Origin: Methylobacterium sp. NMS14P
GTDB lineage: Bacteria; Pseudomonadota; Alphaproteobacteria; Rhizobiales; Beijerinckiaceae
Length of the DNA: 64,000 nucleotides
NCBI RefSeq assembly: GCF_028583545.1
Contig: NZ_CP087106.1
Span: forward strand, 3,394,501 to 3,458,500
Reading direction: 5' to 3'
Below, in pieces: positions 34,746 to 41,521 of the stretch; the stretch's first letter is position 1; every line of letters starts with the position of its first letter. Both the position numbers and the translations under genes were made by a program. The notes under the pieces were generated by a model that searched no databases, had not been told where the DNA came from, and saw nothing but the letters and a program-made list of their open reading frames with translations.

Positions 34746-34776
34746 AACCGCCCGGCCCCGGCCGCGGCGGTTTTTT
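34746..34776 (+). terminator. Rho-independent terminator after the MucR-like gene
   Basis: AACCGCC pairs with GGCGGTT around a GC-rich loop and runs into TTTTTT, 77 bases after the stop codon. Confidence 0.75.
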
Positions 34777-35053
34777 CGTGCCTTTCCGCTTTCCGGTCCG
34801 CCGTCCTAACTACGGATAATCTATATTAAAGGCGGGCAATTGCGATGTTTTCTAGCAATTCTCAGAGAATTACTCTGTAAGATACTTAGGAAACAACTTT
34901 TCCCCTTATAATATGTCAAATATTGTATTTATATCCATTAGTCAATTACCAAATATGTTTCTATGATATAATACTAATGATACTATTACTACATATCTCA
35001 GTTACAAAAGATAATTTGTCTGTATTGGATCAGGATATGATGGATTTCCTATC
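34777..35053. other. Very AT-rich intergenic DNA
   Basis: This stretch is unlike the rest of the window, with long A/T tracts (for example CTTATAATATGTCAAATATT) and many TA steps. It contains a perfect palindrome AATTCTC-A-GAGAATT at 34857-34871. It separates the MucR-like gene from the methyltransferase and probably carries the latter's promoter. Ros/MucR proteins favour AT-rich DNA, so it may be their target. Confidence 0.6.
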
Positions 35054-35980
35054 ATGAAACCTTCATCGGCTGAAGCGACGTGGAAAGACATACTTGTTAA
35101 CGGTAGTGACCTGCCGCCAACGCAAGCAGTCCTCCTACAGCTTTCCGAGTACTCCGGCAAACCTGTTGGGGAGGTCAAGGAGATCGCTACGAATTCTAAT
35201 AGTATCTCAAAGCAGAAATGGGATGAGGCGGATCGTTCAACACCAGAAGGGCTTCGATCTTTTTATCTTAGAAACCACAATTGGGTTTTCGGGACGCTGT
35301 CATACCACGCCAGACAGGCAGAAGGCCTCATTGGGCCCACCCCGCCCCTGCCGGTCCAAGTGGCTGAGGCTTTGAAAGATCTGCCACCAGGACGACACCT
35401 TGACTTCGGCTGCGGCGTCGGGACGGCAAGCCTATTGTTTGGCCGATATGGCTGGTTACTAACCCTTGCTGATGTATCTACCCCACTTCTAGACTTCGCA
35501 AAATGGCGAACACAGCAAGCAAAAGCGCGCGCCGAATTCGTCGACCTCAATACTGAAGATCTACCTGCGAATCATTTTGATCTAATTACTGCCTTCAATA
35601 CAATGGCCCATGTCCCAAATGCGGTCTCATCAATTTCGCAGCTGCGTAAAGCATTGAAGCCAGACGGCTTGCTGATATTTGACATCGATGCTCGTAGACC
35701 GGCCCCTGGCGATGAATGGTTTTTGTATCAGTATCATTATCAGGTGATACAACAAATCCGCTCTAAAGGATTCGAACGCTTATCTCGCATTGGTCCGATG
35801 TATGTCTATAAACGAAAAGAGCGCACAAAGATAGATTCCTGGACCATCGGAGTGTTAGATTTGCTTCGTTACAATGCTATTACCACGAAATTGAGCTCGC
35901 TGAGATGGTGGATGCGAGGGTGGTCCAAGAAGATACTAGCCGCTGGCGTCTTCGGAGTTGCATTTAAGGCACCCTCCTAA
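35054..35980 (+). CDS. Class I SAM-dependent methyltransferase, AT-rich cargo gene
   Basis: This 308-residue protein has the SAM-binding motif I (HLDFGCGVGTASLLFGRYG), motif II acidic residue (LTLADVS), and motif IV-like FDLITAFNTMAHV. A C-terminal part (residues 210-300) with aromatic residues (WFLYQYHYQVI) may hold the substrate. The type resembles small-molecule or lipid/sugar methyltransferases; no substrate can be assigned. Codon use and GC (near 50% by eye) differ strongly from the flanking genes, a sign of recent transfer from another organism. It has no neighbour that names a pathway. Confidence 0.8.
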   Translation: MKPSSAEATWKDILVNGSDLPPTQAVLLQLSEYSGKPVGEVKEIATNSNSISKQKWDEADRSTPEGLRSFYLRNHNWVFGTLSYHARQAEGLIGPTPPLPVQVAEALKDLPPGRHLDFGCGVGTASLLFGRYGWLLTLADVSTPLLDFAKWRTQQAKARAEFVDLNTEDLPANHFDLITAFNTMAHVPNAVSSISQLRKALKPDGLLIFDIDARRPAPGDEWFLYQYHYQVIQQIRSKGFERLSRIGPMYVYKRKERTKIDSWTIGVLDLLRYNAITTKLSSLRWWMRGWSKKILAAGVFGVAFKAPS

Positions 35981-35995
35981 CTGAATACCTGGACA

Positions 35996-36217
35996 TTATG
36001 CCAGGGCGAGCGCCGCCACCTGCCCGCAGCGGTAGGACTTGCCGGCAGCGTCGTTGCAGAGCTGCCCGCTCTCGGGCGCGTCGATGCCGTGCAGACGGAT
36101 GCGGGTCCCGCGGATCACCACCGTGTCGCCGTCGGTGACGGAGGCTCGGCCTACGATCGGCTCGGCGGCCAGGACAGGGCCGGTGAGCAGCAGGAGGGCG
36201 GCGAGCGTTGTGCGCAT
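35996..36217 (-). pseudogene. 5' fragment of a thermonuclease-family (SNase-like) gene
   Basis: The 73 codons encode a signal peptide (MRTTLAALLLLTGPVLA) and the start of an SNase-like domain (ASVTDGDTVVIRGTRIRLHGIDAPE, then CNDAAGKSYRCG). The family's catalytic Arg and second half would follow, but the frame stops at 35996, right where the AT-rich methyltransferase segment begins. It is probably truncated by that insertion and inactive. Confidence 0.7.
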
Positions 36218-36336
36218 GTAGGGAGGATAGCTCGAGCCAAGGCCTCAGGAACATCCCTGCAGCTCGCACAAGCATAAGGGTGGCCGCCGCGGCGCAGGCA
36301 TTTCCGCGGCGTACCGAAGCTTGCCTTAGTCAGGCA

Positions 36337-36684
36337 TCACTTCTTCGAGGTCGGAACCAAGAAGCACCAGGCTTCGTATCCGTAGTCGTGGGCGTCCAGC
36401 ACCTTGTCCGAGTTGCGCACCTTCCGGTAACGCACGCAGACCCAGCGGAACCCAGAGGGGGCCGACTTAGCAAGAGTCAAACACAAGCACCTCCATCTCT
36501 CAGCGCGGACTTCTTGCCCCGATGAATCGGAAGCGCTATCTGTTGCCTGCGAGAGCACAGACACCTCCGGTTCAAGGCGTCCTTTCGGGCTGCGCTGCGA
36601 GCCGTTCAGGACAGACAGCGAGGTCGGGCCAACGACTTCGCTGTTTCTGTTTAGGGGTGAACGGTGACGCCGAGGATCCGACAC
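36337..36684 (-). CDS. Possible protein of unknown function downstream of ImmA
   Basis: This frame of up to 115 codons has a GTG as its first start, inside the end of the ImmA gene. The last 50 residues look protein-like (FRWVCVRYRKVRN, VLDAHDYGYEAWCFLVP), with aromatic and charged residues unlike a chance frame. The true start is unclear. It might be the third gene of the XRE-ImmA unit; the family is not recognised. Confidence 0.38.
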   Translation of the reverse strand: MSDPRRHRSPLNRNSEVVGPTSLSVLNGSQRSPKGRLEPEVSVLSQATDSASDSSGQEVRAERWRCLCLTLAKSAPSGFRWVCVRYRKVRNSDKVLDAHDYGYEAWCFLVPTSKK

Positions 36685-37180
36685 CGGACCTCTGCGGCAT
36701 CACGTGTCACTCCAAACTCATCGGCAATTTCTCCCACCGATCGCATGGCACGAACCATGTGCTCTGGCATCAGGATCGCTCCGGCGAACGTGTTCGCCTG
36801 CCATTCTGGGTCGCAATACCTGGCCGGCCTGATGCCCGGCGCGAGCCGATTCAGGGTTCTGCCGTGCAGGACCGCGTGTCCTACCTCGTGGCAGCCGGTG
36901 AAGCGGTCGCGACCCTTGTGGTCGAGGATGCGCTCGTAGACGTCGGTACGCAGCGTCAACATGCGCCGATGAGGCTCGACCTGCCCGTGACGGTCACCCA
37001 TCTCGTCCTCGTCGAGGACGTCGTAGTCGTAGCCGGGCGCGATTTGCCCGAGTTGTACTCGATCAGATCCGACACCGGCAGGAAGGGATCGACCATTCCC
37101 AGCAGCGACCGGATCGCCCACGTGCCTTTCTCGATTTGAGCTCGGCTCATGGGCGCCGCACGGTAGAAGCTGTCAGTCAC
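36651..37180 (-). pseudogene. ImmA/IrrE-family metallopeptidase, frameshifted
   Basis: The N-terminal frame starts at 37180 (MTDSFYRAAPMSRAQIEKG) and reads DPFLPVSDLIEY. Homology then continues in another frame as LGQIAPGYDYDVLDEDEMGD and on to the zinc motif CHEVGHAVLH (HExxH) and DPEWQANTFAGAILMP. The shift lies near 37055-37065 and is compatible with loss of a single base. ImmA-type proteases cleave a partner XRE repressor, and that repressor gene lies immediately upstream, overlapping by four bases. The second piece alone (from 37121) keeps the active site but lacks the normal N-terminus, so the gene is probably inactive unless the shift is a sequence error. Confidence 0.72.
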
Positions 37181-37539
37181 CCCTTCCTCCTCTGAATGAG
37201 GTCTCGGATTTTTGCGATATCTTCGCTGGGAAGAGAGCCAAAGCTTCGCGCCAGCAGAGCCGCTGCCTCCCGATCCGTGCTGCTCATCTCGTTAGGCATT
37301 CGGATCCGGAATTCGCGGACCGTCTGCGCAAAGGCCTTCAGCAGGGCCCCCTCTTCCTCTTCGTTCAGATCGGCCCAAGCGCTCACACGATCGACAATGT
37401 CATCCGGCACCGGCTTGCGGCCGGTCTCGACAGCGCTGAGGAAAGACGACGACAGGTTGAGCCCGTCGGCCATATCCTTCAGCAGCCAGCCACGGTCCAT
37501 GCGCAGGACCCGCAGCGCTTTACCCAGTGGCGTGATCAT
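37177..37539 (-). CDS. XRE-family repressor (ImmR-like)
   Basis: This 120-residue protein has an N-terminal helix-turn-helix at about residues 5-62 (LGKALRVLRMDRGWLLKDMA, then LSSSFLSAVETGRKPVP) and a C-terminal helical region. Its stop overlaps the ATG of the ImmA-type gene (ATGA), the usual order of ImmR-ImmA pairs, where the protease relieves repression of an element after DNA damage or a cell signal. It lies at the right end of the island, pointing inward, and is probably the island's repressor. Confidence 0.82.
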   Translation of the reverse strand: MITPLGKALRVLRMDRGWLLKDMADGLNLSSSFLSAVETGRKPVPDDIVDRVSAWADLNEEEEGALLKAFAQTVREFRIRMPNEMSSTDREAAALLARSFGSLPSEDIAKIRDLIQRRKG

Positions 37540-37798
37540 CTCGATGCTCCGTTCAGGTCTCCCTGACGCCTCCCTCGTGAACCTATCGGTTCATTTGTAG
37601 TGACGCCGGAGAACGATTGCAAGGCCGGGTTCACTGAGCGGTCCAGGTTCGCGCCACTAGCGGCGGTGCCATTGGTGGAAAACCTAGATCGACAAGGGGC
37701 TGGTGCGCCCGAGCGAACAGCGCGGGCGCAGGCCGTGGGGCGAGAAAGACATGCGGCAGACAGCCACGCATCAGAGATGCGGCCAAGTCGGCCATTTG

Positions 37799-37820
37799 GT
37801 TCCGCAGTGGTTCCGCGATC
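37799..37820. repeat. Right copy of a short repeat also found at the integrase start
   Basis: TTGGTTCCGC-A-GTGGTTCCG near the right end matches TTGGTTCCGC-G-GTGGTTCCG at 29920-29938, differing in one base. It contains an internal GGTTCCGC repeat. It lies just inside the right attachment repeat, so the two are candidates for integrase arm-type sites. Confidence 0.55.
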
Positions 37821-37822
37821 CA

Positions 37823-37929
37823 CCAGAAACGACAAAGGCCGCAGAGCTGCGGCCTTGTAAGTCGATCGTATGGTTGGGAAAACTGGAGCGGGCGAAGGGA
37901 TTCGAACCCTCGACCCCAACCTTGGCAAG
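37823..37929. repeat. Right direct repeat (attachment site) of the tRNA-Gly island
   Basis: These 107 bases are the partner of 29684-29790. They include the terminator and the 3' 46 bases of the intact tRNA-Gly. Confidence 0.92.
37835..37856 (-). terminator. Terminator of tRNA-Gly
   Basis: AAGGCCGCAG pairs with CTGCGGCCTT; on the minus strand it is followed by TTGTCGTTTC. It lies 28 bases after the tRNA end. Confidence 0.75.
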
Positions 37930-37958
37930 GTTGTGCTCTACCCCTGAGCTACACCCGC
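37884..37958 (-). tRNA. tRNA-Gly (anticodon GCC)
   Basis: The 75-nt cloverleaf is complete: acceptor GCGGGUG with CGCCCGC, D arm GCUC/GAGC, anticodon stem CAACC/GGUUG with loop UUGCCAA, T arm GAGGG UUCGAAU CCCUU, and an encoded CCA end. It is the integration site of the island and reads toward it; its 3' half is supplied by the island's right attachment site. Confidence 0.97.
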
Positions 37959-38065
37959 TCACTGTGCCGCGCCGCCTGGACTTCCGTGCCGGCGGCCCCC
38001 GGCGCGGCTCTCTAAACACCATTCCGCCGGGCGACGCAAGCGCCCTTTTCGCGAACCGTGACGAT

Positions 38066-38530
38066 TTACCAATGCGGCTCCGGCGGCAGGCCCTCGCGGA
38101 TCTCCCGGAGCCGGGCGCGGGTCCCCCGTGTGGTCCCCTCGGGGAGCGCGTCCAACGGGAAGAAGGCGCACTCGGCGACCTCCCGATCCGGCGCCTTGGG
38201 GCGCAGGACCGTGAAGGCCGGCAGGACGAACAGGGCGACGTGGTCGCGGGGCGCGGCGACCACGTTCCGATAGAGGCCGTGCAGGCGTGGCTCTCCCTCG
38301 ACGACGATCTCCGCCTCCTCGCGAAACTCCCGCACGATGGCGTCGCGCGCGGTCTCGCCGCGCTCGACGCCGCCGCCGGGGAGGTGCCAGCCACTCACGT
38401 AGGTGTGGCGCACCAGGGCGACGTGCCCGGACCCGTCGAGGGCGACGCCGCGCACGCCGAGGGTCATGCCCCGGGACGCGAGCGCCCCGAGGTGGAACAG
38501 GCGCCGCAGGAGCGGCCGATCGAGGAGCAT
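38066..38530 (-). CDS. Nudix hydrolase
   Basis: This 154-residue protein has a Nudix box in GGGVERGETARDAIVREFRE followed by EAEI, with the metal-binding Glu residues in place. The N-terminus (LASRGMTLGVRGVALD) and the phrase GWHLPGGGV are common in small Nudix proteins of Rhizobiales. It should cleave a nucleoside diphosphate linked to another group; the substrate cannot be told. It is 13 bases downstream of the FAH-family gene on the same strand. Confidence 0.9.
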   Translation of the reverse strand: MLLDRPLLRRLFHLGALASRGMTLGVRGVALDGSGHVALVRHTYVSGWHLPGGGVERGETARDAIVREFREEAEIVVEGEPRLHGLYRNVVAAPRDHVALFVLPAFTVLRPKAPDREVAECAFFPLDALPEGTTRGTRARLREIREGLPPEPHW

Positions 38531-38543
38531 GCGGCTGCGCGGC

Positions 38544-39239
38544 TCAGACGACGTCGAGGGTGATGGCGCCGAGGCCGTCGATCGCCGCGACCATGCGCTG
38601 GCCGCGCTGGACCGGACCGACGCCGGAGGGCGTGCCGGTGAAGATCAGGTCGCCCGGCTGGAGGGCGAAGTAGCCCGACAGGTAGGCGATCTGCTCGGCG
38701 ACGGACCAGATCATGTCGGCGAGGTCGCCCTTCTGGCGGGTCTCGCCGTCGACCGAAAGGGTGATCGCGCCCTTCGCCGGGTGGCCGATCACGGAGGCCG
38801 GATGGAGCGCGCCGATCGGCCCCGAACCGTCGGCAGCCTTGGCGGTGTCCCAGGGCCGTGACATCTTCTTGGCCTCGTCCTGGACGTCGCGCCGGGTCAT
38901 GTCGAGGCCGATGGCGTAGCCGTAGACGTGCTCCAGGGCGCTATTGGCCGGGATGTCGCTGCCGCCGCTGGCGAGGGCCGCCACCATCTCCACCTCGAAA
39001 TGGTAGTTGGCGGTCTTCGGCGGGTAGGCGTGGGCCGTGGGTTCCTGGCCGACGATCTGCAGGGCGTCGGCCGGTTTCATGAAGAAGAACGGCGGCTCGC
39101 GGTCCGGGTCCGCACCCATCTCGCGGGCGTGGGCGGCGTAGTTGCGGCCGACGCAGTAGACGCGGCGGACGGGATAGAAGTCGCTGCTGCCGACGATGGG
39201 GAGCGCGATGCGGGGCGGGTTCTGGATGACGGAGAGCAT
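38544..39239 (-). CDS. Fumarylacetoacetate hydrolase (FAH) family protein
   Basis: This 231-residue protein is the size of acylpyruvate/fumarylpyruvate hydrolases. It shows VYCVGRNYAAHAREMG, the substrate-handling FFFMKPADA, the metal ligands in FEVEMVAAL and GLDMTRRDVQ, and LIFTGTPSGVGP. The enzyme breaks a carbon-carbon bond in a beta-diketone acid such as fumarylpyruvate; the exact substrate is not proven. It is divergent from an FAD-linked oxidase across about 140 bases. Confidence 0.92.
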   Translation of the reverse strand: MLSVIQNPPRIALPIVGSSDFYPVRRVYCVGRNYAAHAREMGADPDREPPFFFMKPADALQIVGQEPTAHAYPPKTANYHFEVEMVAALASGGSDIPANSALEHVYGYAIGLDMTRRDVQDEAKKMSRPWDTAKAADGSGPIGALHPASVIGHPAKGAITLSVDGETRQKGDLADMIWSVAEQIAYLSGYFALQPGDLIFTGTPSGVGPVQRGQRMVAAIDGLGAITLDVV

Positions 39240-39376
39240 CTCTGCCTCTGCGGTGGATCGTCCGGGTGGCCCGGCGCGACGACGCCCGGGCCCTACATCA
39301 TCGTTGTAAGGTCCGCATCGGCGCGCGCCATACCGGCGCTTGCGTCCGGCCTCCTCTGGCCTACAGAATCCGCGCG

Positions 39377-40822
39377 ATGACGCCGACAGCCGCCCTCGAC
39401 ACCCTGCTGACCGCCCTTCGGGACGGGCTCGGCGCGCGGCACGTGCTGACGGACCCGGACGCCCTGGCGCCCTACCTGACGGAGAGCCGACGCCTGTTCA
39501 CCGGGTCGGCCCTGGCCGTGCTCCGGCCCGCCAGCACCGACGAGGTCGCCTTCGCGGTCCGCGCCTGCACGCAGGCCGGGATCGCCGTCGTGCCGCTCGG
39601 CGGCAATACCGGACTCACCGGCGCCGGCGTGCCGCAAGGCGGCGTCGTCCTGTCCCTGGAGCGCATGAACCGCCTGCGCGCGGTCGATCCGGTGGACGCC
39701 ACCATCACGGTGGAGGCCGGGATGATCCTGCAGGACGTGCAGGAGGCGGCCGAGGCCGCCGGCATGCTGTTCCCGCTCTCCTACGCGTCGCGCGGCTCCG
39801 CCCGGATCGGCGGCGGCGTCAGCACCAATGCCGGCGGCATCGCGGTCCTCGCCTACGGCAACGCCCGCGACCTGGTCCTCGGTCTCGAGGTCGTCCTCGC
39901 CGACGGGCGCGTCTGGAACGGGCTCAGGGCCCTGCGCAAGGACAACGCCGGCTACGACTTGAAGCAGCTCTTCATCGGCTCGGAGGGCACCCTGGGCGTC
40001 GTCACGGCGGCGGTGCTCAAGCTGTTCCCGCGTCCGCGATCGACGAGCGTCGCGTTCGTGGGCCTCGACTCGGCGAGGGCGGCCCTGGACCTGTTCGTCT
40101 TCCTGCGGACGCGGATGGACCGCGACCTCACGGCGTTCGAGTACCTGCCGCCCTTCGCCCTGGAGATCGTGCTGCGCCACGTCCCCGGGACGGTGCGGCC
40201 GCTGGACGGCGCGCACGGCGCCTACGCGCTGATCGAGGTCGCGTCCGCGCGCCCGGACGCCGACACCGAAGCCGAACTCGAATCGGCCCTCGGACAGGCC
40301 CTGGAGGACGGGCTGATCGCCGACGCCACCATCGCGACCAGCGGGGCCCAGAACGCCGCGCTCTGGCGCCTGCGCGAGGGCGTTCCCGAGGCGCAGACCC
40401 GTGAGGGCGCCTCGATCAAGCACGACGTGTCGGTGCCGCTCTCCCGCCTGCCCGAGTTCCTGGAGCGGGCCGGCGCGGCATGCCTCGCCGAGATGCCGGG
40501 CCTGAGACCCTGCGGCTTCGGCCATTTCGGCGACGGCAACATCCATTTCAACCTGTCGCAGCCGCCCGGGATGGAGCCCGCGGAGTTCCTGGCCGCGTGG
40601 GGCCGGTTCAACCGGATCGTTCACGACCTCGTGCACGCGCTGGGCGGATCCATCGCTGCCGAGCACGGCGTCGGCCTGATCAAGCGCGAGGAACTCGCGC
40701 GCTACGGCGATCCGGTCGGGCTCGACCTCATGCGACGCCTCAAGGCCGCCCTCGATCCGGACGACCTGCTCAACCCCGGCAAGGTCCTCGTCCGGACCGA
40801 CCGCGGCGCGCCGACGGGCTGA
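39377..40822 (+). CDS. FAD-binding oxidase (GlcD / D-2-hydroxyacid dehydrogenase type)
   Basis: This 481-residue flavoprotein has an FAD_binding_4 domain (VVPLGGNTGLTGAGVPQGGV, GGGVSTNAGG, GSEGTLGVVTAAVLK). The FAD-oxidase C-terminal domain carries FGHFGDGNIHFN, EHGVGLIKR and LDPDDLLNPGKVL. These match D-lactate, D-2-hydroxyglutarate and glycolate-type dehydrogenases, which pass electrons to the respiratory chain or to electron-transfer flavoprotein. The start at 39377 is chosen because it begins the domain. No partner GlcE/GlcF genes are adjacent, which favours a single-subunit D-2-hydroxyacid dehydrogenase. Confidence 0.9.
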   Translation: MTPTAALDTLLTALRDGLGARHVLTDPDALAPYLTESRRLFTGSALAVLRPASTDEVAFAVRACTQAGIAVVPLGGNTGLTGAGVPQGGVVLSLERMNRLRAVDPVDATITVEAGMILQDVQEAAEAAGMLFPLSYASRGSARIGGGVSTNAGGIAVLAYGNARDLVLGLEVVLADGRVWNGLRALRKDNAGYDLKQLFIGSEGTLGVVTAAVLKLFPRPRSTSVAFVGLDSARAALDLFVFLRTRMDRDLTAFEYLPPFALEIVLRHVPGTVRPLDGAHGAYALIEVASARPDADTEAELESALGQALEDGLIADATIATSGAQNAALWRLREGVPEAQTREGASIKHDVSVPLSRLPEFLERAGAACLAEMPGLRPCGFGHFGDGNIHFNLSQPPGMEPAEFLAAWGRFNRIVHDLVHALGGSIAAEHGVGLIKREELARYGDPVGLDLMRRLKAALDPDDLLNPGKVLVRTDRGAPTG

Positions 40823-41080
40823 GGAAATTTGTGCATCGCGCCATAATTCGGCGCGGCGACGGGTGCAGGACGGCAACGCCGCGCCGCCAACCGCCGGGGC
40901 GGCCCGTCGCGTTAAGCCGCTGCTAACGCTTCGGACACACGCTCAACACAGACGGCGGAGACGGATCCGTCGGCGCCAGGCATGGCAATTGCTCTGAGGC
41001 CTCCCTATCTCGCACGTGCGAGATCGAACGACGAACCGTCACCGACAGGCTGTTTTCACGTCCATCTGGAGACCGACGGA

Positions 41081-41374
41081 ATGCCCACCTCTCAGGCCCG
41101 CGTGCAGACCACCGAGGCGAGCCGCTACCTGCAGCAGCTCTGCCGGCACTGGAGCCACAAGTTCAAGGTCGAGGCGACCCCCGATCACGGCACCGTGCCG
41201 TTCGGCGAGGACCGCGTCTGCACCTTCGATGCGGAGCCCGACGCCCTGGTGATGCGCATCGACAGCGCCGACCCGGTCAATCTCACCCGTCTGGAGAACG
41301 TCGTGGCCGACCACCTCGCCCGCTTCGCCTTCCGCGAGAGCCTCGGCGACATCCGCTGGTCGCGCGCCGCCTGA
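41081..41374 (+). CDS. DUF2218 family protein
   Basis: This 97-residue cytosolic protein matches DUF2218 (ASRYLQQLCRHWSHKFKVE, FGEDRVCTFDAEPDALVMRI, LENVVADHLARFAFRE). Members are small, often near iron-uptake genes, but the role is not established. The start at 41081 is preferred since the 33 extra codons upstream do not look like the family. A near-CtrA-type box (TTAA-N7-CTAA, one mismatch) lies at 40912-40926, about 155 bases upstream. Confidence 0.85.
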   Translation: MPTSQARVQTTEASRYLQQLCRHWSHKFKVEATPDHGTVPFGEDRVCTFDAEPDALVMRIDSADPVNLTRLENVVADHLARFAFRESLGDIRWSRAA

Positions 41375-41521
41375 GGGCCAGCGCAGCGCGATCGCGCTGA
41401 CCCGTCCGGCCCCGGCCCGGGCGGGTTGTGGGATCCCGATCGAAGCGCGGCAGTGGCGCACCACTTGCACGCGAACCCGGCTTGCGGCCAGATCGGACGC
41501 CGCCGTGACCGGGATCGATTC

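Larger units (their letters stand above)
29684..37929. mobile_element. Integrated genomic island in tRNA-Gly(GCC), about 8.1 kb
   Basis: The element lies between 107-nt direct repeats 8139 bases apart. The right copy restores an intact tRNA-Gly; the left copy keeps only its 3' half. A tyrosine integrase starts 130 bases inside the left end. The cargo includes a HIRAN-like protein, phage tail remnants, a nuclease-like protein, a MucR homologue, an AT-rich methyltransferase and an XRE/ImmA pair. Several genes are broken, and no mobilisation, replication or packaging gene is visible. It is therefore best read as a decayed prophage or satellite-like island, with GC lower and more patchy than its flanks. 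Confidence 0.9.

Noticed and set aside
37536..37928. Minus-strand frame of 130 codons across the right attachment site
   Set aside because: It runs through the terminator and the tRNA and has no protein-like features.
40837..40855. Hairpin CGCGCC-loop-GGCGCG after the FAD oxidase
   Set aside because: Six base pairs are common in this composition and there is no T-run.
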